From positions 50,158,333-50,222,332 of the forward strand of contig OY282560.1 of NCBI GenBank assembly GCA_958295665.1: a stretch of DNA of 64,000 nucleotides, given 5' to 3'. The position numbers and the translations under genes are program-made. This stretch comes from Tipula vernalis. Lineage: Eukaryota > Arthropoda > Insecta > Diptera > Tipulidae. The notes below the pieces were generated by a model. The model worked only from the letters and a program-made list of their open reading frames with translations. It had not been told where the DNA came from and ran no database searches. This document shows, one piece after another, positions 34,655-46,178 of the stretch. The first letter of the stretch is position 1. Every line of letters begins with the position of its first letter.

Positions 34655-37121
34655 GTACGTTTGAAAAACTAAAACTTATGTGCAATTTAGTGTCCGAAAT
34701 GTATGAATTAGGTTCAATATATACTATACGTATATTTCAAAAAATTTTATTTTTCTACACGAAAAAATTATGATTTCTTATAAATATACAAGTTACGGTT
34801 AAAAATAGATATAATCACACCAGATGATGATCATGAAATTTGCTAAAAATACGAAAATCAAAAAAAAAAAAAATAATGGAATATTTTTAGATTCTTAATC
34901 GGTACATAAGACATATTTACAAACGCCAGTAGGGTTATTCTAAAAGATTTTCGTTTCGTCAATAAAAATTGACGTTAATAGTTATGTTTTCATACCTTCA
35001 AGTGTTTTGAATTAAACCAGAAGGAACTTGGAGTGTATACTAAAAATTATTTCTACAATAACCAATTCAATTCATTTTCTAAATTGCAAATAAGAAACAA
35101 AGTGAGGACAAAGTTTGAAACTGTTTCAAAGTTATATTTTGAAAATTCATTTATTTTAGCCTTTAATCCAGATCGGAGGCAATTTTGCTCAAGAAACTGA
35201 TTTTCACGCGTTTACTTTAATATTGTTCACATATTGCTGACTGGTCCTCAGATAGTTTTTCTTTGAGAGTTTCTAACAAAAAAAAATGTCTTGGCTGACA
35301 TGTCCGTTAATCTTATTTACCAATAAATTTCTAATCGTACACCTTTTGTAGGTCATTAGATGTTGCTACTATGAACAAAGGTTTGTACAACATTTTTAAT
35401 GGCACGAATCAATTGAAAATTTGCGTCCAATTTACTATTTGAAAAAGGCGACGAATTATTTTAAATGTAATATGTTTTGTAAAGTAATTAAAATGATTTG
35501 TAAAAATTTAAAAAGTAATTGAAAAAGGTTTAAGCTGAACATTTTTAAGTGAAAATGATATACACAAATATTTATACCGGCTGGCGTAAACGTTGGTAAC
35601 GATATGCTATTGCCTTTTCCTTACTACAAAATGATCTTTTTTTAAGAATCAAGAAAGACTTCAGGATATGGCTTGTTCAGCTTGTTAGGGGAATTGTTTA
35701 AAATTCCTGTTAAATGAATTACTTCCTGACCGTGGATCGCAGTTCTACAACAGACAATATTGCATTTGTTAAAGTTAATTTTAATGACTGGCTAAACTTA
35801 GCTGCGGCAAAAACTAAGAATAACATAATGCAAATAAAAAGCATGACATTATGGTTAATTCAATAGTAATAACGAACGATACAAATGTGTAATCATTTGT
35901 AGAGTTTGTGAAATGTAAGATTGTTACTAGAATAACATGCATTATGTGCTGGGTGCGTCACTCAAGTTAACACAACTGAATATGACGTATCCCTGGGACC
36001 ACATACAAAAATACTGTAAAGAACATTTTTTTATTTTTTTTTTTAGTTGTATTTAAAATATGCAAGAAAAATAAAGGTTCCTATTTAAAAAAAAAAGTTG
36101 ACCTTCGAGTGACCTTGAAAATGACCTCCAATTAAAAAACGAGTTTTGCATTTTTATTGCTCTTTTGAAACCAAACTGCAACATGAGTATGAACTATTTT
36201 TCACTTAGTCCCACATCACAAAGTGTGAAGAAATTAGCCCATTTTCATTTCCGTTTCCAATGGATGTAATACCCTTTGAAGGAAACGTAACACTACACAA
36301 GACACGCAACATGCAATCGATAGTGACAAATGTCTGCTTGCGACCACCGTGGTCCTCAAGTAGCAAAGCGGGTGTTTTCCCTCTGTACCTTACTGAAGTC
36401 AACAAGGTCTACTTACGATCATATTTAAAAATTTTACTATGAAGTAAACAATTAGGACAAATGATTTTGAACAATATAATTAATTAATTCAATTTATGAT
36501 TATAGTTTAACTTGGAAAACTATATATTTGTTTGACTAGAAAACGTAAAATCTGAGTTTATCCCAGACCCAAACCATCTTACTACTGTTGACTAACAGAT
36601 GAATCTTTGTGAATGTCTACTATTTCGCCAAATACGCAATGATGTTTTTGAATTGTTCATTTTGAATCACCACGCTTCATAATAACTCGTACATATAAAT
36701 TTACTAAGATGTTACCACACTACATTTTGAGCTATAGCTCATTCAGAACACAGCGTGCCAAAACACATGATTTCTTTAATTACATAAAATCAAATTTATC
36801 TGTCAGCTTGTCCTTAATTTCCGCCCAGCAATTAGTAAACTTCGCCTGAGTTTTCTTTTTTGGTATCATTCAATACCAAAGCAGGGACCGGACGACTACA
36901 GATTATTATTTTCCAAAATCTTAATCCGATACACAGCAATGTGACAGCTTTGTTCCGTTTGATGCACAATTTCAAATTGTGTAACCACGAATTGAATAAC
37001 TAGAACCCCAGGAAGAAGAAAATATATTAAACTAAAATTATAAATATTAAATATATTAAAAGTTAAAATTAACCATTTTGCAAACCGCTAATAATGGCTT
37101 TAATCTATTTCCTATTTGCAG
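34655..37121 (+). other. Intron, 2.5 kb
   Basis: This runs from GTACGT to CTATTTGCAG. It is AT-rich with a GC-richer patch at about 36205-36440 that is open in two overlapping frames (plus 36260-36442, minus 36405-36205). That patch looks like an old repeat fragment, but I cannot identify it. No other feature is seen. Confidence 0.7.
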
Positions 37122-38911
37122 GGTGGATACCCTTGGACACATCTCTACAAAGAACCGCTTGGTCCGTATGACGAACCCGAAATTGTAATTGGTTTGCGTA
37201 CAACACCACGAGTAAAAAAAAGGGTAAAACAACGTCTTCTCTCAGACGGTTCCCCAAAAACGGAGAAAAAATTAGTCATATTTCACGAAAATATTCCAGA
37301 AATTAGATGCGGTGACAGTCAAAGTGACGATCTAGATTTAAATTGTAGACCCGTAGACTTATTGGATTTAAACAGTTACACGGAGCAAACTTATCCACAA
37401 CACGAAGAGAAAATACTCGAGGAATTTAAAGAAAATTTTGTTGTAAATGAAGGAGAAGTTATTCCGTCCACATCGACAAAAACAAGCGCTCCTAAAACCT
37501 CAAAGAGTCCGCTAAACTCATTGAAACGTATCAAATTTAAAAAACCACCCAAACCAAATTTGCAGTGTTGCCAACCAATTGTCGATAAGTTAAAAGTTAT
37601 GGCTGATAAACATTTTAATCCAAATAAACCGCCATCGTCACCGAAGGCCGGAACAGCATCGGGTTTCAAAAAGAGATTACCTTTCATAAAAACAGTTCAT
37701 TTAGCCGATGGAGTTCATATCCCATTAAAAGAGGAACAAAAAATTTTAAGACTGAAAGAATCACCGCGAGCCGGTGGTCGTGAAATCTCATCATATGTAG
37801 AACGTCAAGATAGTGACGATATTATGGATATTGTTAAACTTGAAGAATCACCACAAACAGCGAAAAAAAGTAAAAAAGAAAAGAAGAAATTAGCAAGATC
37901 AAAACCAGTCCCTAAGTCGGATGCTTTAGTACAATATATTCCACTTAAAGGGCCTAAACCAGAGGAGGATGACGAAGAGGAGGACGACAGTGACGATATA
38001 ATTGAACAAAAAGAAGCCAAAATTGAACAAGACCAACAAATCGTGACAACGGAAGGGCCCATTATGGAAGGGCCGGCAAAAAAAGAACTCAAAAAATCTG
38101 AAGAACCAGAACCAAATGTCGAACAAACAATCGCCGAAGAAACAACAAAAAAAGAGCCACCATTAAAAGCGCCACGAAAGAAAAAGGAGCATGTGTATGA
38201 AGACATAGAAGATTATATTCCAAATGTTGAAATTATAGCTCATACACCATCACCAGCATCGCTAATCGACGACAATCACGATTCAATCAAAGCATCTCTT
38301 AGCAAACAAGATGAGCAAATATTAAATGAAATCCTTCATAGACCGGCCGACACATACCTCGATGAATCACAAGAAATTGATAAATTCGATTCAAATGTAA
38401 AATTAACCACAAACCAAGGACTCTTAGCACCAATTTCATCGATCGATTCAACCTCTTCCGATGAAGATAAACGTTCCGAAATGCCAACGCTGAGCGAAGA
38501 GCTTAGTGATTGTGAAACGGTTATCGAAAATATTCAAACAATTGAAGAGCCAAGGAAAAGTTATCAAAATGAACCAATCGATATAGTCGAGGTTGAAAAT
38601 GGTGAAGATGATAAAGAAATTGTCGAAATATTTAAGAATAAATCAATTTTAAGTGATAAACCAAGTTTAACAAGATCACCGGGTTCTGAAAAGAAAGTTA
38701 CATTTTCATCGTCTACCGAAGTGGTCGAAAAATTAGATCGTCCTCTTAGTGCACATGATGGTGCCGAAATAAATGTATCAGCGCTTGAAAACGATGAATC
38801 AAATAAAGATGTTTTGGACAACACTAAGGCAGATGCTGAGGATGATTTGAATAATAGTCAAAGTGTTATCTCAAACGGAACGAAAATAGATAATCGTTGG
38901 TCAAATATGGG
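37122..38911 (+). CDS. Large gene, charged exon (long isoform)
   Basis: The exon starts after TTTGCAG in phase 0 and ends at ATGGG/GTAAGT in phase 2, giving 1790 nt and about 596 codons without a stop. It begins GGYPWTHLYKEPLGPYDEPE, continuing the WEDLKRAKEQ motif of the previous exon. Blocks that look constrained are VIGLRTTPRVKKRVKQRLL, PNLQCCQPIVDKLKVMAD and VHIPLKEEQKILRLKESPRA near residues 200-225. Later there are Lys-rich and Asp/Glu-rich low-complexity runs and YEDIEDYIPNVEIIAHTPS. Many Ser/Thr-Pro and acidic Ser sites occur. There are no membrane segments or catalytic domain. It is probably a disordered scaffold or cytoskeleton-linked protein, inferred from composition only. The next exon in the long isoform is 58438-61438, about 19.5 kb away. 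Confidence 0.85.
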
Positions 38912-38933
38912 GTAAGTGAATTATAAAAATTAA

Positions 38934-38942
38934 AATTATAAC
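38934..38942. repeat. Left copy of 9-bp target duplication AATTATAAC
   Basis: AATTATAAC at 38934-38942 is repeated exactly at 54208-54216, on the far side of the palindromic element. It lies just inside the intron, 22 bp after the splice donor at 38912. Confidence 0.7.
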
Positions 38943-39024
38943 ACCCTGTTAAAGTTAGCCGAAAGTTTCCAGCCGAAAGTGAAAAGTCGATAATGCAGAT
39001 TATGTTATTAACATTCCAGCCGAA
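38943..39024 (+). repeat. Left terminal inverted repeat of the giant element
   Basis: The AGCCGAAAGT motif occurs at about 38957 and 38972, followed by GTCGATAATGCAGATTATG and a third CCAGCCGAAAATAAAT copy, after which the first satellite monomer begins. The block order is the mirror image of 54100-54207. Similarity is high for about 60 bp, then the right end has an extra CTTTCGGCTGG copy. Confidence 0.8.
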
Positions 39025-42000
39025 AATAAATCAGCCTCTAGAATGTTATGTCTAGAGATAGATTGGATTGATGTGACTTGTCAATAGCTATCGCAGGAAA
39101 AAATTGAGTTCAAGTTTCCCGTGGGAAATCTCGGAAAATTCGATTTTCCAAAAATTATTAGAAAATTTGTATAAAATCAGCCTTTAAAGTGTTATGTCTG
39201 GAGATGAATTGCATTGATGTGATTTATCAATAGCTATCGCAGGAAAAAAAATCAGTACAAGTTTCCCGTGGGAAATCTCGGAAAATTCAAAAAAGTTTCC
39301 AGCCGAAAGTAAGAAATAGATGAATAAAACCAGCCTCTAGAGTGTTATGTCTGGAGATGGATTTGATTAATGTGACTTGTCAATAGCTATCGCAGGAAAA
39401 AAATTCAGTTCAAGTTTCCCGTGGGAAATCTCGGAAAATTCGATTTTCCAAAAATTATTAGAAAATTTGTATAAAATCAGCCTCTAGAGTGTTATGTCTG
39501 GAGATGGATTGGATTGATGTGATTACTCAATAGCTATCGCAGGAAAAAAATTCAGTTCAAGTTTTCCGTGGGAAATCTCGGAAAATTCGATTTTCCAAAA
39601 ATTATTAGAAAATTGGTATAAAATCAGCCTTTAAAGTGTTATGTCTGGAGATGAATTGAATTGATGTGATTTATCAATAGCTATCGCAGGAAAAAAAATC
39701 AGTACAAGTTTCCCGTGGGAAATCTCGGAAAATTCAAAAAAGTTTCCAGCCGAAAGTAAGAAATGGATGAATAAAATCAGCCTCTAGAGTGTTATGTCTG
39801 GAGATGGATTCAATTGATGTGATTACTTAATACGTATTGCAGGAAAAATATTCAGTTCAAGTTTCCCGTGGGAAATCTCGGAAAATTCGATTTTCCAAAA
39901 ATTATTAGAAAATTTGTATAAAATCAGCCTCTAGAGTGTTATGTCTGGAGATGGATTCAATTGATGTGATTACTCAATAGCTATCGCAGGAAAAAAATTC
40001 AGTTCAAGTTTCCCGTGGGAAATCTCGGAAAATTCGATTTTCCAAAAATTATTAGAAAAATTGTATAAAATCAGACTTTAAAGTGTTATGTCTGGAGATG
40101 AATTGCATTGGTGTGATTTATCAATAGCTATCGCAGGAAAAAAAAGCAGTACAAGTTTCCCGTGGGAAATCTCGGAAAATTCAAAAAAGTTTCCAGCCGA
40201 AAGTAAGAAATGGATGAATAAAATCAGCCTCTAGAGTGTTATGTCTGGAGATGGATTGGATTGATGTGACTTGCCAATAGCTATCGCAGGAAAAAAATTC
40301 AGTTCAAGTTTCCCGTGGGAAATCTCGGCAAATTCGATTTTCCAAAAATTATTAGAAAATTTGTATAAAATCAGCCTCTAGAGTGTTATGTCTGGAGATG
40401 GATCCAATTGATGTGACTACTTAATAGCTGTTGCAAGAAAAAAATTCAGTTCAAGTTTCCCGTGGGAAATCTCGGAAAATTCGATTTTCCAACAATTATT
40501 AGAAAATTTGTATAAAATCAGCCTTTAAAGTGTTATGTCGTGAGATGAATTGCATTGATGTGATTTATCAATAGCTATTGCAGGAAAAAATATCAGTACA
40601 AGTTTCCCGTGGGAAATCTCGGAAAATTCAATAAAGTTTCCAGCCGAAAGTAAGAAATGAATGAATAAAATCAGCCTCTAGAGTGTTATGTCTGGAGATG
40701 GATTGGATTGATGTGACTTGTCAATAGCTATCGCAGGAAAAAAATTCAGTTCAAGTTTCCCGTGGGAAATCTCGGAAAATTCGATTTTCCAAAAATTATT
40801 AGAAAATTTGTATAAAATCAGCCTCTAGAGTGTTAAGTCTGGAGATGGATTCAGTTGATGTGATTACTTAATACGTATTGCAGGAAAAAAATTCAGTTCA
40901 AGTTTCCCGTGGGAAATCTCGGAAAATTCGATTTTCCAAAAATTATTAGAAAATTTGTATAAAATCAGCCTTTAAAGTGTTATGTCTGGAGATGAATTGC
41001 ATTGATGTGATTTATCAATAGCTATCGCAGGAAAAAAAATCAGTACAAGTTTCCCGTGGGAAATCTCGGAAAATTCAAAAAAGTTTCCAGCCGAAAGTAA
41101 GAAATGGATGAATAAAATCAGCCTCTAGAGTGTTATGTCTGGAGATGGATTGCATTGATATGACTTGTCAATAGCTATCGCAGGAAAAAAATTCAGTTCA
41201 AGTTGCCCGTGGGAAATCTCGGAAAATTCGATTTTCCAAAAATTATTAGAAAATTTATATAAAATCAGCCTCTAGAGTGTTATGCCTGGAGATGGATTCA
41301 ATTGATGTGATTACTCAATAGCTATTGCAGGAAAAAAATTCAGTTCAAGTTTCCCGTGGGAAATCTCGGAAAATTCGATTTTCCAAAAATTATTAGAAAA
41401 TTTGTATAAAATCAGCCTTTAAAGTGTTATGTCTGGAGAGGAATTGCATTGATGTGATTTATCAATAGCTATCGCAGGAAAAAAAATTAGTACAAGTTTC
41501 CCGTGGGAAACCTCGGAAAATTCAAAAAAGTTTCCAGCCGAAAGTAAGAAATGGATGAATAAAATCAGCCTCTAGAGTGTTATGTCTGGAGATGGATTGG
41601 ATTGATGTGACTTGTCAATAGCTATCGCAGGAAAAAAATTCAGTTCAAGTTTCCCGTGGGAAATCTCGGAAAATTCGATTTTCCAAAAATTATTAGAAAA
41701 TTTGTATAAAATCAGCCTCTAGAGTGTTATGTCTGGAGATGGATTCAATTGATGTGAATACTCAATAGCTATTGCAGGAAAAAAATTCAGTTCAAGTTTC
41801 CCTTGGGAAATCTCGGAAAATTCGATTTTCCAACAATTATTAGAAAATTTGTATAAAATCAGCCTTTGAAGTGTTATGTCTTGAGATGAATTGCATTGAT
41901 GTGATTTATCAATAGCTATCGCAGGAAAAAAAATCAGTACAAGTTTCCCGTGGGAAATCTCGGAAAATTCGATTTTCCAAAAATTATTAGAAAATTTGTA

Positions 42001-45000
42001 TAAAATCAGCCTCTAGAGTGTTATGTCTGGAGATGGATCCAATTGATGTGATTACTTAATAGCTGTTGCAAGAAAAAAATTCAGTTCAAGTTTCCCGTGG
42101 GAAATCTCGGAAAATTCGATTTTCCAACAATTATTAGAAAATTTGTAAAAAATCAGCCTTTAAAGTGTTATGTCTTGAGGTGAATTGCATTGATGTGATT
42201 TATCAATAGCTATTGCAGGAAAAAAAATCAGTACAAGTTTCCCGTGGGAAATCTCGGAAAATTCAAAAAAGTTTCCAGCCGAAAGTAAGAAATGAATGAA
42301 TAAAATCAGCCTCTAGGGTGTTATGTCTGGAGATGGATTGGATTGATGTGACTTGTCAATAGCTATCGCAGGAAAAAAATTCAGTTCAAGTTTCCCGTGG
42401 GAAATCTCGGAAAATTCGATTTTCCAAAAATTATTAGAAAATTGGTATAAAATCAGCCTTTAAAGTGTTATGTTTGGAGATGAATTGCATTGATGTGATT
42501 TATCAATAGCTATCGCAGGAAAAAAAATCAATACAAGTTTCCCGTGGGAAATCTCGGAAAATTCAAAAAAGTTTCCAGCCGAAAGAAAGAAATGGATGAA
42601 TAAAATCAGCCTCTAGAGTGTTATGTCTGGAGATGGATTGCATTGATGTGACTTGTCAATAGCTATCGCAAGGAAAAAATTCAGTTCAAGTTTCCCGTGG
42701 GAAATCTCGGAAAATTCGATTTTCCAACAATTATTAGAAAATTTGTATAAAATCAGCCTTTAAAGTGTTATGTCGTGAGATGATTTGCATTGATGTGATT
42801 TATCAATAGCTATCGCAGGAAAAAAAATCAGTACAAGTTTCCCGTGGGAAATCTCGGAAAATTCAAAAAAGTTTCCAGCCGAAAGTAAGAAATGGATGAA
42901 TAAAATCAGCCTCTAGAGTGTTATGTCTGGAGATGGATTCAATTGATGTGACTTGTCAATAGCTATCGCAGGAAAAAAATTCAGTTCAAGTTTCCCGTGG
43001 GAAATCTCGGAAAATTCGATTTTCCAAAAATTATTAGAAAATTTGTATAAAATCAGCCTCTAGAGTGTTATGTCTGGAGATGGATTCAATTGATGTGATT
43101 ACTCAATAGCTATTGCAGGAAAAAAATTTAGTTCAAGTTTCCCGTGGGAAATCTCGGAAAATTCGATTTTCCAAAAATTATTAGAAAATTTGTATAAAAT
43201 CAGCCTTTAAAGTGTTATGTCTGGAGATGAATTGCATTGATATGATTTATCAATAGCTGTCGCAGGATAAAAAATCAGTACAAGTTTCCCGTGGGAAATC
43301 TCGGAAAATTCAAAAAAGTTTCCAGCCGAAAGTAAGAAATGGATGAATAAAATCAGCCTCTAGAGTGTTATGTCTGGAGATGGATTGCATTGATGTGACT
43401 TGTCAATAGCTATCGCAGGAAAAAAATTCAGTTCAAGTTTCCCGTGGGAAATCTCGGAAAATTCGATTTTCCAAAAATTATTAGAAAATTTGTATAAAAT
43501 CAGCCTCTAGAGTGTTATGTCTGGAGATGGATCCAATTGATGTGATTACTTAATAGCTGTTGCAAGAAAAAAATTCAGTTCAAGTTTCCCGTGGGAAATC
43601 TCGGAAAATTCGATTTTCCAACAATTATTAGAAAATTTGTAAAAAATCAGCCTTTAAAGTGTTATGTCTTGAGGTGAATTGCATTGATGTGATTTATCAA
43701 TAGCTATTGCAGGAAAAAAAATCAGTACAAGTTTCCCGTGGGAAATCTCGGAAAATTCAAAAAAGTTTCCAGCCGAAAGTAAGAAATGAATGAATAAAAT
43801 CAGCCTCTAGGGTGTTATGTCTGGAGATGGATTGGATTGATGTGACTTGTCAATAGCTATCGCAGGAAAAAAATTCAGTTCAAGTTTCCCGTGGGAAATC
43901 TCGGAAAATTCGATTTTCCAAAAATTATTAGAAAATTTGTATAAAATCAGCCTTTAAAGTGTTATGTTTGGAGATGAATTGCATTGATGTGATTTATCAA
44001 TAGCTATCGCAGGAAAAAAAATCAATACAAGTTTCCCGTGGGAAATCTCGGAAAATTCAAAAAAGTTTCCAGCCGAAAGAAAGAAATGGATGAATAAAAT
44101 CAGCCTCTAGAGTGTTATGTCTGGAGATGGATTGCATTGATGTGACTTGTCAATAGCTATCGCAAGGAAAAAATTCAGTTCAAGTTTCCCGTGGGAAATC
44201 TCGGAAAATTCGATTTTCCAACAATTATTAGAAAATTTGTATAAAATCAGCCTTTAAAGTGTTATGTCGTGAGATGATTTGCATTGATGTGATTTATCAA
44301 TAGCTATCGCAGGAAAAAAAATCAGTACAAGTTTCCCGTGGGAAATCTCGGAAAATTCAAAAAAGTTTCCAGCCGAAAGTAAAAATGGATGAATAAAATC
44401 AGCCTCTAGAGTGTTATGTCTGGAGATGGATTCAATTGATGTGACTTGTCAATAGCTATCGCAGGAAAAAAATTCAGTTCAAGTTTCCCGTGGGAAATCT
44501 CGGAAAATTCGATTTTCCAAAAATTATTAGAAAATTTGTATAAAATCAGCCTCTAGAGTGTTATGTCTGGAGATGGATTCAATTGATGTGATTACTCAAT
44601 AGCTATTGCAGGAAAAAAATTTAGTTCAAGTTTCCCGTGGGAAATTTCGGAAAATTCGATTTTCCAAAAATTATTAGAAAATTTGTATAAAATCAGCCTT
44701 TAAAGTGTTATGTCTGGAGATGAATTGCATTGATATGATTTATCAATAGCTGTCGCAGGATAAAAAATCAGTACAAGTTTCCCGTGGGAAATCTCGGAAA
44801 ATTCAAAAAAGTTTCCAGCCGAAAGTAAGAAATGGATGAATAAAATCAGCCTCTAGAGTGTTATGTCTGGAGATGGATTCAATTGATGTGATTACTCAAT
44901 AGCTATTGCAGGAAAAAAAATCAGTTCAAGTTTCCCTTGGGAAATCTCGGAAAATTCGATTTTCCAAAAATTATTAGAAACTTTGTATAAAATCAGCCTC

Positions 45001-46178
45001 TAGGGTGTTATATCTGGAGATGGATTCAATTGATGTGATTACTCAATAGCTATTGCTGGAAAAAAATTAGTACAAGTTTCCCGTGGGAAATCTCGGAAAA
45101 TTCAAAAAAGTTTCCAGCCGAAAGAAAGAAATGGATGAATAAAATCAGCCTCTAGAGTGTTATGTCTGGAGATGGATTGCATTGATGTGACTTGTCAATA
45201 GCTATCGCAAGGAAAAAATTCAGTTCAAGTTTCCCGTGGGAAATCTCGGAAAATTCGATTTTCCAACAATTATTAGAAAATTTGTATAAAATCAGCCTTT
45301 AAAGTGTTATCTCTTGAGATGATTTGCATTGATGTGATTTATCAATAGCTATCGCAGGAAAAAAAATCAGTACTGGTTTCCCGTGGGAAATCTCGGAAAA
45401 TTCAAAAAAGTTTCCAGCCGAAAGTAAGAAATGGATGAATAAAATCAGCCTCTAGAGTGTTAAGTCTGTAGATGGATTCAATTGATGTGATTACTCAATA
45501 CTTATTACAGGAAAAAAATTCAGTTCAAGTTTCCCGTGGGAAATCTCGGAAAATTCGATTTTCCAAAAATTATTAGAAAATTTGTATAAAATCAGCCTCT
45601 AGAGTGTTATGTCTGGAGATGGATTCAATTGATGTGATTACTCAATAGCTATTGCAGGAAAAAAATTCAGTTCAAGTTTCCCGTGGGAAATCTCGGAAAA
45701 TTCGATTTTCCAAAAATTATTAGAAAATTTGTATAAAATCAGCCTTTAAAGTGTTATGTTTGAAGAAGAATTGCATTGATGTGATTTATCAATAGCTGTC
45801 GCAAGAAAAAAATCAGTACAAGTTTCCCGTGGGAAATCTCGGAAAATTCAAAAAAGTTTCCAGCCGAAAGTAAGAAATGGATGAATAAAATCAGCCTCTA
45901 GAGTGTTATGTCTGGAGATGGATTGGATTGATGTGACTTGTCAATAGCTATCGCAGGAAAAAAATTCATTTCAAGTTTCTCGTGGGAAATCTCGGAAAAT
46001 TCGATTTTCCAAAAATTATTAGAAAATTTGTATAAAATCAGCCTCTAGAGTGTTATGTCTGGAGATGGATCCAATTGATGTGATTACTCAATAGCTATTG
46101 CAGGAAAAAAATTCAGTTCAAGTTTCCCGTGGGAAATCTCGGAAAATTCGATTTTCGAAAAATTATTAGAAAATTTTC
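39025..46178 (+). repeat. Left satellite arm, ~48 monomers in plus orientation
   Basis: The phrase CAAGTTTCCCGTGGGAAATC recurs at 39111, 39258, 39411, 39558, 39705, 39858, 40005, 40152, 40305 and 40452. Spacing is 147, 153, 147, 147, 153, 147, 147, 153, 147, so the basic array is a trimeric higher-order repeat of 447 bp. Two 147-bp types carry ATTCGATTTTCCAAAAATTA after the core, one with CCTCTAGAG and one with CCTTTAAAG. The 153-bp type instead carries AAAGTTTCCAGCCGAAAGT. Divergence among copies of one type is a few percent. A segment of about 1.49 kb (ten monomers) starting near 42020 is repeated at about 43510. Confidence 0.9.

Noticed and set aside
37391..38206. Several minus-strand open frames (up to 133 codons)
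   Set aside because: They are shadows of the plus-strand charged exon 37122-38911, with the low-complexity Ser/Phe composition of antisense Glu/Lys codons.
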